64,000 nucleotides of DNA from Wielerella bovis. GTDB taxonomy: Bacteria; Pseudomonadota; Gammaproteobacteria; Burkholderiales; Neisseriaceae. The stretch lies in assembly GCF_022354465.1 (NCBI RefSeq), contig NZ_CP092361.1:558001-622000 (forward strand). The letters run 5' to 3'. Below are positions 9,036-17,512 of this stretch, in pieces. Every line of letters begins with the position of its first letter. Within the stretch, counting starts at the first letter, position 1. The notes beneath the pieces are model-generated. The model worked only from the letters and a program-made list of their open reading frames with translations. It was not told the origin of the DNA and did no database searches. The position numbers and the translations under genes were made by a program.

Positions 9036-9668
9036 ATGAGCGAAGAAAAATACAAATTAATCATTGATGGTTTGGAAGTGGAAGCCGATAAAAATGACAC
9101 CATTATTCAAGCCTATGCCAAAGCAGGTAAGGCGATTACTGCCAATGTGGGTTGCATGGGGCAGGGTGTATGTGGTTCTTGCCGCTGCTTGGTGCGTAAA
9201 GAAGGCGAACGTTCTGCTGAAACCAAATTAGGTTGCGAAACCAAAATTGAAGCAGGTATGCAAGTGAGCTTTTTGGATTACTTCTTGCCTACTCATGTGC
9301 ATCATTATGATATGAATAAAGTTGGCGATGGTTGGAATTGGTTAGAAGAAGTAGATGAAACATTCCCAGAAGCGAAAAATTGCCGTCATTGTGGTGGTTG
9401 TGATACTGCTTGTCCCAAAGGTTTGGAAGTACAAAATGGCGTGGCACAAGTGGTAATGGGCGATTTTTCTACCGCTTCTACTACATTTGATGAATGCGTT
9501 ATGTGTAATTTATGCACGTTGGCTTGCCCTGAGCATATTCGTCCGAATCATTTAGGTTTATTTGCTCGTCGCATGAAAGCAGCGCGTACTTTGCGTCCAA
9601 TTGATTTGATGCGCCGTTTGCAAGAAATTGATTCTGGCAAAGTTTCTGTAAACATTGATGCAATTTGA
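9036..9668 (+). CDS. Iron-sulfur subunit of a fumarate-reductase-like complex
   Basis: A 210-residue soluble electron carrier. The N-terminal ferredoxin fold has C40-x5-C46-x2-C49 and C67, the 2Fe-2S ligand pattern of SdhB/FrdB/TfrB. Two full C-x2-C-x2-C-x3-CP sets follow (C116/119/122/126 and C154/157/160/164), so it would hold two 4Fe-4S clusters, unlike classical SdhB, which has one 4Fe-4S and one 3Fe-4S. It probably carries electrons from the NuoF-like protein to the flavoprotein encoded 17 bases downstream. A GGAAC ribosome site precedes the ATG. No SdhC/SdhD anchor genes are present. Confidence 0.85.
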   Translation: MSEEKYKLIIDGLEVEADKNDTIIQAYAKAGKAITANVGCMGQGVCGSCRCLVRKEGERSAETKLGCETKIEAGMQVSFLDYFLPTHVHHYDMNKVGDGWNWLEEVDETFPEAKNCRHCGGCDTACPKGLEVQNGVAQVVMGDFSTASTTFDECVMCNLCTLACPEHIRPNHLGLFARRMKAARTLRPIDLMRRLQEIDSGKVSVNIDAI

Positions 9669-9684
9669 AAGGCAGCCTGAAAAA

Positions 9685-11313
9685 ATGAGTACACAACAAA
9701 AATTTACTGGTATTCCTTATGAAACTGCGCTGGCAAATTTGCGCGCGAAAACACCCGAATTAAACGGTACGCTGCCTGAAAAAGATGTTTTGCTGAAAAC
9801 CTTTCACCCTGACCATGCTGAAACAGCGCGTACCACTTTAACTGTGGGCGCAAATGCAGGTGATTTTTGTCATCCAGATTTAGCCAAATTATTAACAGCC
9901 AATCCTTTAATTGAAGATGCTGATTTGGCTGGCGCTGAAAATATGGTAACCGATGTGCTGGTTATCGGTGGTGGCGGTGCAGGTGCTGCCGCAGCTTTAA
10001 CAGCGGTACAAGAGGGCGCACAAGTCATCATGGCAAACAAATTGCGTATTGGCGACAGCAATACCGTTATGGCAGAAGGTGGTATGCAAGCTGCCGTTGG
10101 TGCAGATGATAGCCTACAACGCCACTTTGAGGATACGCTCAAAGGTGGGCATATGGCAGGCAAAAAAGAATTGGTTGCGCAAATGGTTACCGATGCACCT
10201 AGTGCTGTTCGCTGGTTGATTGGCTTGGGTATGAGTTTTGATACGCAAGGTGGAGACCCAAATGGCTTACTGGTACGCAAAAAAGCTGGTGGCACAACAG
10301 CACAACGCATTTTGTGTCATCGCGACTTTACAGGTTTGGAATTGATGAAAGTATTGCGTGAAGCCGTTGATATTGAGCCACGCATCACACAACTAAATCG
10401 CCACCCAGCCGTAGAGTTGCTATCTGATGCAGAAGGTCGTTGCGTAGGCGCGGTTTTATATGATTTGGAACGTCGCAAACTGATTACTGTCCATGCCAAA
10501 GCCGTTATTTTGGCAACAGGTGGTTCAGGTCGTTTGCATTTGCAAGGTTTTGCCACGTCCAACCATTATGGCGCAACAGCAGATGGTTTAGTTTTGGCAT
10601 ATCGCATGGGTGCGAAATTGCGTGATGTGGATAGTTTCCAATACCACCCAACTGGCGTTGCCCATCCACCACATTTGGCTGGCGCATTGATTTCTGAAGC
10701 TACACGTTCAGCAGGTACTAAATTGGTTAATGGTTTAGGCGAACGTTTTGTAGATGAATTACAACCACGCGATGTGGTTGCTGCTGCCATATTGCGCGAA
10801 GTTCGTGAAGGTCGTGGCGTAGAGCGCGACGGTCAAGTAGGCGTATTCTTGGATACACCGCGCATCATTGCTGAGCAGCCTGATATTTTGCAACGCTTGG
10901 TTACTTTGGGACACATTGCCCACAAATGCGGTGTCAATCCAGCCGAAGAGCCTTTAATCATTCATCCTACGTTGCATTACCAAAATGGTGGCATAGAAAT
11001 CAATGGTAATGGCGAAACTTGTGTACGCGGTTTATTTGCTGCTGGCGAAGTTACAGGTGGCATTCACGGACGCAACCGTTTGATGGGTAATGCTTTATTA
11101 GACATCATCAGTTTTGGTCGCCGTGCAGGTAAAGCTGCTGCACATGCAGAACCTGCACACAATAATCGTGGCGGTTTATCTCACGTTCACAATTTCCAAC
11201 GTGCGCTGCAAAAAGCTGGTGTGAAAAGTGAGGGCAAAGCTCCAGTGTTATACCCAAATTACGGTACATTTGATTGGAAAGAACACGCTGGTTTGGTTTG
11301 CAATATTGACTAA
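9685..11313 (+). CDS. Fumarate-reductase/succinate-dehydrogenase-type flavoprotein
   Basis: A 542-residue FAD protein with a ~88-residue N-terminal extension, then VLVIGGGGAGAAAA (residues 91-104). The four catalytic positions of FrdA are conserved: His321 (HPTG), Arg362 (PRD), His431 (HYQNGG) and Arg465 (HGRNRLMGN). Where FrdA/SdhA have the FAD-linking His of RSHT, this protein has DSNT (124-127), so FAD should be non-covalent. The ATG at 9685 is preceded by an uptake sequence that overlaps the ribosome-binding region. Fumarate reduction to succinate is the most likely reaction; L-aspartate oxidase is less likely because of the neighbours. Confidence 0.85.
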   Translation: MSTQQKFTGIPYETALANLRAKTPELNGTLPEKDVLLKTFHPDHAETARTTLTVGANAGDFCHPDLAKLLTANPLIEDADLAGAENMVTDVLVIGGGGAGAAAALTAVQEGAQVIMANKLRIGDSNTVMAEGGMQAAVGADDSLQRHFEDTLKGGHMAGKKELVAQMVTDAPSAVRWLIGLGMSFDTQGGDPNGLLVRKKAGGTTAQRILCHRDFTGLELMKVLREAVDIEPRITQLNRHPAVELLSDAEGRCVGAVLYDLERRKLITVHAKAVILATGGSGRLHLQGFATSNHYGATADGLVLAYRMGAKLRDVDSFQYHPTGVAHPPHLAGALISEATRSAGTKLVNGLGERFVDELQPRDVVAAAILREVREGRGVERDGQVGVFLDTPRIIAEQPDILQRLVTLGHIAHKCGVNPAEEPLIIHPTLHYQNGGIEINGNGETCVRGLFAAGEVTGGIHGRNRLMGNALLDIISFGRRAGKAAAHAEPAHNNRGGLSHVHNFQRALQKAGVKSEGKAPVLYPNYGTFDWKEHAGLVCNID

Positions 11314-11491
11314 AACAAATCTTTCAGGCTGCCTCTATTCATTATTCTTTCACAGAATTGCAATTTATTTTATTTAAAAATAAGCATAGGCAGCCTGAAA
11401 AATATCATATTTAAATTAAACTTTTTCAGGCTGCCTGAAAACATAAATGCAGCCTGAAAACGTAGCCAACACAAAATATGGAACAAAAATC

Positions 11492-12754
11492 ATGACCCAA
11501 TCCACAAACGAATTAAATCAAGTATTACTGCATCCCAGCCGTTTAGTCGGCGCTGATTTGAACGCATGGCTGGCAGTTGGTGGCGGCGAAGGTTTGCTCA
11601 ACGCATTGAGTGCGCCTGACAACATCGTCAAAGTTTTGGAAGAAGCGGGCTTATGCGGCATGGGTGGCGCAGGTTTTCCAACGCATAAAAAATGGTCAGC
11701 AATGGCAGAAAGCCCCAGCGAATCAGGCGACCGTTATGTTGTCTGCAATGCCAACGAAGACGAACCTGGTACATTCAAAGATTGTTTTTTATTAGAAAAA
11801 TCGCCTAACCAAGTCATTGAAGGTGCGTTAATTGCTGCCGTGTACACGCGTGCAAATAATGTGATTTTGTATATCAATCCACATTTAACCGAAGCATTAG
11901 CCAATACACGCGCTGCGATTGCTTTGTGGCAACAACACGATTTATTCAAACGCATTGAAGCGCATTTGGGTAAAACATTGAATATTAAAGTAGTTGAATC
12001 GTCAGGTCGTTATATTGGTGGTGAAGAAACTGCGGTGGTTTCATGGTTAAACGGCGGTTTCCCTTTCCCACAACGCAAACCACCCTTCCCATTCCAAAAA
12101 GGCGTGGCAGGCGAACCAACTTTGCTGAACAACACCGAAACTTTGGCAAATATTCCGCACATTTTGCGTAATGGTGCAGCATGGTATCGCTCATTGGGTC
12201 GTGCCAATGGTGTGGGGACAAAATTGTATTCATTGTCTGGCGATGTCTTAAACCCAGGTTTATACGAATTACCCATGGGCATTACTTTGCGTGAATTGAT
12301 TGAGAATTACGGCGGCGGTATGTTGGAAGGTCGCTTATTCAAAGCTGTATTTATGGGTGGACCCTCAAACAATTTGCTGACTGCAAAAGATATGGATGTG
12401 CCATTGGACTTTATTTCTGCGCGTGAACGTGAATCAGGTTTGGGTACGGGCGCGATGATTGTGATTTCAGAAGGCACCAGCATTGTCCGCAAAACAGCCG
12501 AATACATTCAGTTTTTTGCCAATAATTCTTGTGGACAATGTCCGCCTTGCAAAGGTGGAACCTATCAGTTGGCACGTTTGGTTGAACGTGTGGACAATGG
12601 CATCAGCACACCTGACGATTTGCGTGCACTGCAAAACTTGGTAAACATTATGCCTGGTGCAGGGCGTTGTGGCTTGATTACAGGTGCAGCTACTGTGGTT
12701 GCCAGCTCCATGCGTACGTTCCCGATTGAATACGGTTTGCCAGAAAAAGAATAA
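11492..12754 (+). CDS. NuoF-like NADH dehydrogenase subunit
   Basis: A 420-residue homologue of the NADH-oxidising subunit of complex I. It keeps the NADH-binding GLCGMGGAGFPTHKKW (53-68), the FMN loop CNANEDEPGTFKD (85-97), YIGGEETA (174-181) and the 4Fe-4S ligands Cys347, Cys350, Cys353 and Cys393. No NuoE or other Nuo gene adjoins it. Its position after the iron-sulfur and flavoprotein genes suggests that it feeds NADH electrons into them. The start is the ATG at 11492 with GGAAC upstream; the frame back to 11447 begins in an uptake sequence. Confidence 0.88.
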   Translation: MTQSTNELNQVLLHPSRLVGADLNAWLAVGGGEGLLNALSAPDNIVKVLEEAGLCGMGGAGFPTHKKWSAMAESPSESGDRYVVCNANEDEPGTFKDCFLLEKSPNQVIEGALIAAVYTRANNVILYINPHLTEALANTRAAIALWQQHDLFKRIEAHLGKTLNIKVVESSGRYIGGEETAVVSWLNGGFPFPQRKPPFPFQKGVAGEPTLLNNTETLANIPHILRNGAAWYRSLGRANGVGTKLYSLSGDVLNPGLYELPMGITLRELIENYGGGMLEGRLFKAVFMGGPSNNLLTAKDMDVPLDFISARERESGLGTGAMIVISEGTSIVRKTAEYIQFFANNSCGQCPPCKGGTYQLARLVERVDNGISTPDDLRALQNLVNIMPGAGRCGLITGAATVVASSMRTFPIEYGLPEKE

Positions 12755-12870
12755 TCAGTATTTTGAGTATGATGATTTTTCAGGCTGCCTGAATATTTTT
12801 TATCTTATATTAAAAGGCAGCCTGAACATTACCCGATTTTTAACCAGAACTTCATTACGAGGTAGTTACA

Positions 12871-14352
12871 ATGGGCTTTAAGAAAGTTCCAGCAGCCATT
12901 GCATTAGCATTAACGCTAATCGTTTGGTTTATTCCTGCGCCAGAAGGCGTATCCGAAAATGCGTGGCATTTACTTGCTTTGTTTATTGGTATTATTGCAG
13001 GCATTATTGGCAAAGCCATGCCGATTGGTGCAATGGCAGTGTTGGCAATGACGATTGTTGCCTTGCTACAAGTTACGGTACCAGAACTAGATGCACAAGG
13101 TGCACCAATTAAAAATCCATCCGCACAAGCAGCACGCGATGCGTTAAGCAGCCTGAACAGCACTTTAATTTGGATGATTGGTATTGCCATCATGATTTCA
13201 CGCGGTTTGCTGAAAACAGGTTTAGGAACGCGCATTGGTTATTTATTTTTGTCTGTATTCGGTAGAAAAACCATTGGCGTAGCGTATAGTTTGGCATTGT
13301 GTGATTTGTTGATTGCGCCCGTAACTCCGTCCAATACGGCACGCGGTGGTGCGATTGTTCACCCAATCATGAAAGCCATTGCTGCCAGTTTTGATTCTGA
13401 CCCTGAAAAAGGTACACAAAACAAAATCGGTCGCTATTTATCGTTGGTAAACTACCATTCCAACATTATTTCATGTTTGATTTTTATTACCGCCACAGCT
13501 CCCAATCCATTGGTGGTAGATTTAATCGCCAAAGGCACCAATCAAGACATTCAGTTATCTTGGGGAACATGGTTTGTTGCAATGGTTGTACCAGGATTGG
13601 TGGCTATGGCAGTTATGCCCATCATTTTGTTTTTCTTGTATAAACCTGAAATTACCAGCACCCCAAATGCACCTGAAATGGCGCGTAGCAAATTAAAAGA
13701 AATGGGTGCAATGTCTATGCACGAAAAAATCATGTTGGGAGTATTTGCTATTTTATTGCTCTTGTGGGCAGGTATTCCAGATATGCTGTTTGGCATTAAA
13801 GTAGATGCCACCACAACCACTTTCTTGGGCTTGTCTTTATTATTAATCACAGGCGTGCTGACTTGGGATGATGTCCTGAAAGAAAAAGGGGCATGGGACA
13901 CGATTGTATGGTTTGCCGCTTTGGTTATGATGGCAACTTTCCTAAACAAATTAGGTTTGATTAAATGGTTCTCCGACATGATGGGAAGTGGCATTTCACA
14001 CATGGGATTAAGTTGGGTATGGGGCTGCGCCTTATTAACTTTGGTGTATATTTACTCACACTATATGTTCGCCAGCGGTACAGCACACGTTACTGCCATG
14101 TTAGGCGCATTTTATGCCGCAGGATTGGGATTGGGCGCACCACCTATGTTGTTCGCCTTAATTCTCGCAGCTTCAACAGGCATTATGATGTCTCTGACTC
14201 ACTACGCATCAGGTTCATCACCTGTCATTTATAATTCAGGCTACACCACTATGGGAGAATGGTGGATTGCAGGCTTTGTTATGAGTGCAGTAGAAATCCT
14301 GATTTTCGCCACCATCGGTTTAGCTTGGTGGAAAGCATTGGGTCATTGGTAA
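12871..14352 (+). CDS. DASS-family dicarboxylate/anion transporter (CitT/TtdT-like)
   Basis: A 493-residue inner-membrane carrier with many hydrophobic spans. It has the divalent-anion:sodium symporter family signatures: PVTPSNTARGGAIVHPIM (about 150-167) and, near the end, a second substrate loop THYASGSSPVIYNSGY (about 442-457). The start MGFKKVPAAIALALTLIVWF is like CitT/TtdT antiporters. In this context exchange of succinate for an incoming C4-dicarboxylate (malate, fumarate or tartrate) is the natural guess; substrate and mode cannot be read from the sequence. It is last in the operon, 116 bases after the NuoF-like gene, with uptake sequences between. Confidence 0.88.
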   Translation: MGFKKVPAAIALALTLIVWFIPAPEGVSENAWHLLALFIGIIAGIIGKAMPIGAMAVLAMTIVALLQVTVPELDAQGAPIKNPSAQAARDALSSLNSTLIWMIGIAIMISRGLLKTGLGTRIGYLFLSVFGRKTIGVAYSLALCDLLIAPVTPSNTARGGAIVHPIMKAIAASFDSDPEKGTQNKIGRYLSLVNYHSNIISCLIFITATAPNPLVVDLIAKGTNQDIQLSWGTWFVAMVVPGLVAMAVMPIILFFLYKPEITSTPNAPEMARSKLKEMGAMSMHEKIMLGVFAILLLLWAGIPDMLFGIKVDATTTTFLGLSLLLITGVLTWDDVLKEKGAWDTIVWFAALVMMATFLNKLGLIKWFSDMMGSGISHMGLSWVWGCALLTLVYIYSHYMFASGTAHVTAMLGAFYAAGLGLGAPPMLFALILAASTGIMMSLTHYASGSSPVIYNSGYTTMGEWWIAGFVMSAVEILIFATIGLAWWKALGHW

Positions 14353-14386
14353 ACAGACTTGAACTGACCAAGGGTAGCCTGAAAAC

Positions 14387-14480
14387 TTGTGGGTCGGATA
14401 CTTGTATCCGACATCTAAATCAAAATAAATGTTTGATTAAAAATGTTTGATTTAAGAATCTGACCTACCATTTTAGGTTT
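14387..14480. repeat. GTCGGAT-type palindromic repeat
   Basis: Starts with the palindrome GTCGGATACTTGTATCCGAC (14393-14412) and ends AATCTGACCTACCATTTTAG. A diverged copy lies at 50972-51078 and a fragment at 6822-6848. It lies between the transporter and a Correia-like element. Confidence 0.65.
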
Positions 14481-14587
14481 TATAGTGAATTCAATTTAAA
14501 CCAGTACAGCGTTGCCAGCTCCCTTATGTAGTCGGTGTACACAGCGGTCGCTGTCGCCTTGTCCTGATTTAAATTGAATCCACTATA
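14481..14587. repeat. Correia-like element (type A)
   Basis: A 107-base unit with inverted ends TATAGTGAATTCAATTTAAA / TTTAAATTGAATCCACTATA and the core GCGTTGCCAGCTCCC...GCGGTCGCTGTCGCCTTGTC. The ends and GCGTTGCC/CAAGGCGA core match the Neisseria Correia repeat enclosed element (ends TATAGTGGATT, TA target duplication). It lies between the convergent transporter and GyrI-like genes. Confidence 0.85.
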
Positions 14588-14628
14588 CAAAGGTTTCAGG
14601 CTACCTTCATACCTGATAAATACAGGTT

Positions 14629-15075
14629 CTAAAACTCTTCTGAAATATTCACTTGTCCTTCAATACCAACATACACACGTGCATCGCCAAAGGCAGGATA
14701 ACTTTCAAAATCCGCTTGAAAACGGCGTGATAAATCCCCTTGTGCTATTTGCGTCCATACCGATAATGCTGCAGAATATTGTTTCTCAGATAATGTGTAT
14801 ACTTGGTATTGCTGTGACGGCAACCAAACATCATTTACCGTTGCTTCTAATTCAGTATCATTTGCCACCAAATAACCAATAATCACACTAAAACTACCAT
14901 CAACCTGATAATCATAGCGCACACAATAAACCGTTTTACTGAATGCAGGTAACGTATCTTTCAGGCTGCCTTGAAGCCAATTTTGCCATAAAGCTGCTAA
15001 ATCATCCGCTTGATGTGCTACACGAATAATAGCGTGTAAGCCAGCGACACGAAAAACGGGTAATGTTGTTTGCAT
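14629..15075 (-). CDS. GyrI-like small-molecule-binding protein
   Basis: A 148-residue protein resembling the GyrI-like/AraC effector-binding domain: it opens with a FRVAGLHAIIRVAH strand, has the GYLVANDTELEATVNDVWLP middle and ends DARVYVGI (around 130-137). No DNA-binding domain is attached. Such stand-alone domains bind or hydrolyse small hydrophobic compounds; no ligand can be named. An uptake sequence inside the frame encodes QGSLKD. Confidence 0.7.
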   Translation of the reverse strand: MQTTLPVFRVAGLHAIIRVAHQADDLAALWQNWLQGSLKDTLPAFSKTVYCVRYDYQVDGSFSVIIGYLVANDTELEATVNDVWLPSQQYQVYTLSEKQYSAALSVWTQIAQGDLSRRFQADFESYPAFGDARVYVGIEGQVNISEEF

Positions 15076-15101
15076 AATTCCACCTAAAATTTAGAATATG
15101 A

Positions 15102-15131
15102 AAAAGCCTTGCAATGAAAATTGCAAGGCTT
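15102..15131 (-). terminator. Intrinsic terminator of the tRNA pair
   Basis: On the minus strand a perfect AAGCCTTGCAA stem with a short loop is followed by a T run (TTTTTC). It lies 8 bases beyond the CCA end of tRNA-Glu. Confidence 0.85.
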
Positions 15132-15138
15132 ATGAAAC

Positions 15139-15213
15139 TGGCACGCCCACGGGGAATCGAACCCCGGTTACCGCCGTGAAAGGGCGATGTCCTAACCGCT
15201 AGACGATGGGCGC
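15139..15213 (-). tRNA. tRNA-Glu (anticodon TTC)
   Basis: The minus strand folds as a tRNA with acceptor GCGCCCA/TGGGCGT, D arm GTCTAGCGGTTAGGAC, anticodon loop CTTTCAC (anticodon TTC), T loop GTTCGAATC and encoded CCA. It is 75 bases long and follows tRNA-Arg in the same transcription unit. Confidence 0.95.
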
Positions 15214-15228
15214 GGATAAAATCTTTTC

Positions 15229-15305
15229 TGGCGCACCCGGAGCGATTCGAACGCCCGACCCTTTGGTTCGTAGCCAAATACTCTATCCAACTGAGCTACG
15301 GGTGC
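15229..15305 (-). tRNA. tRNA-Arg (anticodon ACG)
   Basis: The minus strand gives a 77-base tRNA: acceptor GCACCCG/CGGGTGC, D arm GCTCAGTTGGATAGAGT, anticodon stem TTTGG/CCAAA with loop CTACGAA (anticodon ACG), T loop GTTCGAATC and encoded CCA. A34 is expected to be converted to inosine to read CGN codons. It is first in the pair with tRNA-Glu. Confidence 0.95.
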
Positions 15306-15414
15306 AGCAAAGATTTGAATTATAGGCAGCCTGAAAGTTTCTGTCAATATATGTTTTACGAAATTTTATGAAAATCGTATAATTTACGAAATTTATTCAG
15401 AAAATTTTTAAATC

Positions 15415-16782
15415 ATGGATACTTCTTTTTCGGCACTAACAGAATTTTTTCAACATTTTCCCATTCCTGTAGTCGTTGTGGATTTGGAAACGACAGGCGG
15501 TCATTTGTATGAAGACCGTATCACAGAAATCGCTTTTTTACATTTTTGGCAAGGTAGGGTTACGTCTGTTCAACAACTTATCAATCCTGAACGTGGCATC
15601 AGCGAATTTGTGCAAAATTTGACGGGAATCAGCGATGCGATGGTTGCAGATGCGCCAACATTTGCGGAATTTGCGCCTAATGTATTGCCTTTGTTGCGTG
15701 GTAGTTTAATTGTGGCACACAATAGTAAGTTTGATTATGCGTTTTTGCGGCATGAATTTGCACGATTGAATATTGCCTTTGCTGCACCTGCGTTGTGTAG
15801 TGTGCAATTGTCGCGCAAATTGTATCCCGAATTTTATAAGCATAATTTGGATACGATTATTGAGCGACATGGTTTAGCGGTGGATAGTCGGCATCGGGCG
15901 ATGAGTGATGTGTTGGCACTGACGGCATTTTTGCAGTTAGCGTTGCGTGAAAAAGGTGAATGGGTATGGCTTCAAGCAGCCAAACAGTTGTTTAATCCGC
16001 CTATGCTGCCTGAAAATTTGGCGTCGCATTTGGTTCAGGCTGCCTATGCGCTGCCAGATTCGTATGGTGTCTCAATTTGGCGTGATGCACGTGGAGAAAT
16101 AACCGCTATTCGTTGCCATGAACAAGCGTTTCGCGAGGTGGCGCTTTTGCTACGGCAGCCTGAATATGCGCGCGCGGCACAGTTGGATTTTGTGCCAACG
16201 GTGGGTGCATTGCATTCAGTGGTGGTGCGAGCAGAAAAGATGTTGCATGAGGGTTTATTGCCACATAATGAACTATTGCGCCATACTATTGTTTTTCAAG
16301 AAGTTTCAGGCTGCCTGAAAGCGCGAGTTCGTCCATTAAAAGCAGGTTTTCGTGATGCGCCACCACATGGTTTGTTTATACATTCAAAAGCAGCCAAACG
16401 CGCATTATTAACATGGGCAAAAGCGCATGATTTGTGTCCGAATTTATTGGGAATTTTGCCTGACGAGTTACCGCAGGGTGCGCCATGTCCCGTGTCTTTG
16501 TTGGGCAAATGTTCAACAGCGTGTGCTGCAAATGACATAGAGGCGCATAATTTAGCGGTTCGTGCGGCTTTGAATAAATTGCCTGTATGTGATTGGGGGC
16601 AATCGCCATGCGTGCGTATAACAGAACGCCATATTTTGCATGGGCAGGTATTTGAATTTTTGTGTGATAGTGGTGCAGTACGTTTGACTGATGGAACGTG
16701 GTTTGTGGATAAGGAATTATTGATGATATTAAAAACAAAATTTAAGACAGACAGGAAAAATATTCAGAACTTGTCTTCTTAA
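15415..16782 (+). CDS. DnaQ-like 3'-5' exonuclease with degenerate GIY-YIG-like C-terminal region
   Basis: A 455-residue protein. Residues 18-180 are a DEDDh exonuclease: motif I VVVDLETTGG, motif II LIVAHNSKFDYAFLRHEF and motif III HRAMSDVLAL. The rest resembles the UvrC/Cho nuclease half of known exonuclease-Cho fusions: ALPDSYGVSIWRDARGEITAIR aligns with the LPDxPGVYxFxDxxGxxLYVGK pattern, but the GIY, YIG and lysine positions are changed (GVS, AIR), so this half is probably not a nuclease. It is unlikely to be the replicative epsilon subunit because it is about twice that length; a repair role is inferred. Confidence 0.8.
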   Translation: MDTSFSALTEFFQHFPIPVVVVDLETTGGHLYEDRITEIAFLHFWQGRVTSVQQLINPERGISEFVQNLTGISDAMVADAPTFAEFAPNVLPLLRGSLIVAHNSKFDYAFLRHEFARLNIAFAAPALCSVQLSRKLYPEFYKHNLDTIIERHGLAVDSRHRAMSDVLALTAFLQLALREKGEWVWLQAAKQLFNPPMLPENLASHLVQAAYALPDSYGVSIWRDARGEITAIRCHEQAFREVALLLRQPEYARAAQLDFVPTVGALHSVVVRAEKMLHEGLLPHNELLRHTIVFQEVSGCLKARVRPLKAGFRDAPPHGLFIHSKAAKRALLTWAKAHDLCPNLLGILPDELPQGAPCPVSLLGKCSTACAANDIEAHNLAVRAALNKLPVCDWGQSPCVRITERHILHGQVFEFLCDSGAVRLTDGTWFVDKELLMILKTKFKTDRKNIQNLSS

Positions 16783-16850
16783 TGAAGCTCTGTGAAATTG
16801 AATATGGGTGGGTTGGATATAAGTTTTTTCTACGGTTTGTTGTATGTGTA

Positions 16851-16893
16851 AGGCAGCCTGAAAACACAAAAATCTATGCTTTCAGGCTGCCTT
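16851..16893. terminator. DUS inverted pair between the exonuclease gene and ppa
   Basis: AAGGCAGCCTGAAAA and its inverted copy TTTCAGGCTGCCTT are separated by about 14 bases. It can terminate the exonuclease transcript and lies just upstream of the ppa promoter. Confidence 0.7.
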
Positions 16894-16897
16894 TCGT

Positions 16898-16903
16898 TAT
16901 AAT
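16898..16903 (+). promoter_or_regulatory. -10 element of ppa
   Basis: A perfect TATAAT 38 bases before the ppa start. The matching -35 would fall inside the preceding uptake-sequence hairpin and is weak (TATGCT, spacing 17). Confidence 0.55.
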
Positions 16904-16940
16904 TATCGCTTTAATTTACCCTGTGAAGAGGAAAAATAAA

Positions 16941-17471
16941 ATGGCAGATTTTAATCAAATATTAGATGCAGGTGATGTAGATGGCGGCATCATCAACGTG
17001 GTAGTAGAAATCCCAGAAGGCAGCACGCATAAAATTGAATGGGACAGAAAAAATGCTGTGATGAAACTTGACCGCATTGAGCCGCAAATCTTCGCTAAAC
17101 CAACCAATTATGGTTTTATTCCTCAAACTTTGGATGAAGATGGTGACGAATTGGATGCTTTGATTATCACTAAAAATCCATTGCCAACAGGTATTTATAT
17201 GGAGGCGCGTGTAATTGGCATCATGAAATTTGTAGATGATGGTGAAGTAGATGATAAAGTGGTTGTTGTGCCAGCCGATGACCGCGATGCAGGTAATGAA
17301 ATTAAAACTTTGGCAGATTTGCCCGCACAACTGATTAAACAAATTGAGTTTCACTTCAATAACTACAAAGCCTTGAAAAAACCTGGTACCACCAAAGTAA
17401 GCCATTGGGGCGATGTAGAAGAAGCTAAAACCGTGATTCGTGAATGCCAAGCACGCTGGAAAAATCAATAA
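16941..17471 (+). CDS. ppa: Inorganic pyrophosphatase (family I)
   Basis: A 176-residue soluble enzyme that hydrolyses pyrophosphate to phosphate and pulls biosynthetic reactions forward. Family I motifs are present: EIPEGSTHKIEWD, NYGFIPQTLDEDGDELDALI with the metal-binding acidic residues, and VVVVPADDRDA. The start at 16941 follows GAAGAGGAAAAATAAA; the open frame back to 16782 lacks a start that makes sense. A DUS hairpin terminates it. Confidence 0.96.
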   Translation: MADFNQILDAGDVDGGIINVVVEIPEGSTHKIEWDRKNAVMKLDRIEPQIFAKPTNYGFIPQTLDEDGDELDALIITKNPLPTGIYMEARVIGIMKFVDDGEVDDKVVVVPADDRDAGNEIKTLADLPAQLIKQIEFHFNNYKALKKPGTTKVSHWGDVEEAKTVIRECQARWKNQ

Positions 17472-17476
17472 TAGAC

Positions 17477-17508
17477 AGGCAGCCTGAAAAAGTTTCAGGC
17501 TGCCTTTT
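17477..17508 (+). terminator. DUS hairpin terminator of ppa
   Basis: A 13-base stem AGGCAGCCTGAAA / TTTCAGGCTGCCT with a 3-base loop followed by TTT, starting 6 bases after the ppa stop. Confidence 0.85.
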
Positions 17509-17512
17509 AGTG

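Noticed and set aside
9685-11313. Flavoprotein as L-aspartate oxidase NadB
   Set aside because: NadB lacks an iron-sulfur partner and sits with nadA/nadC; here the neighbours are Fe-S and NuoF-like subunits, and there is a long N-terminal extension.
16782-16940. 53-codon N-terminal extension of ppa
   Set aside because: It reads through a DUS inverted pair and the promoter -10; family homology starts at 16941.
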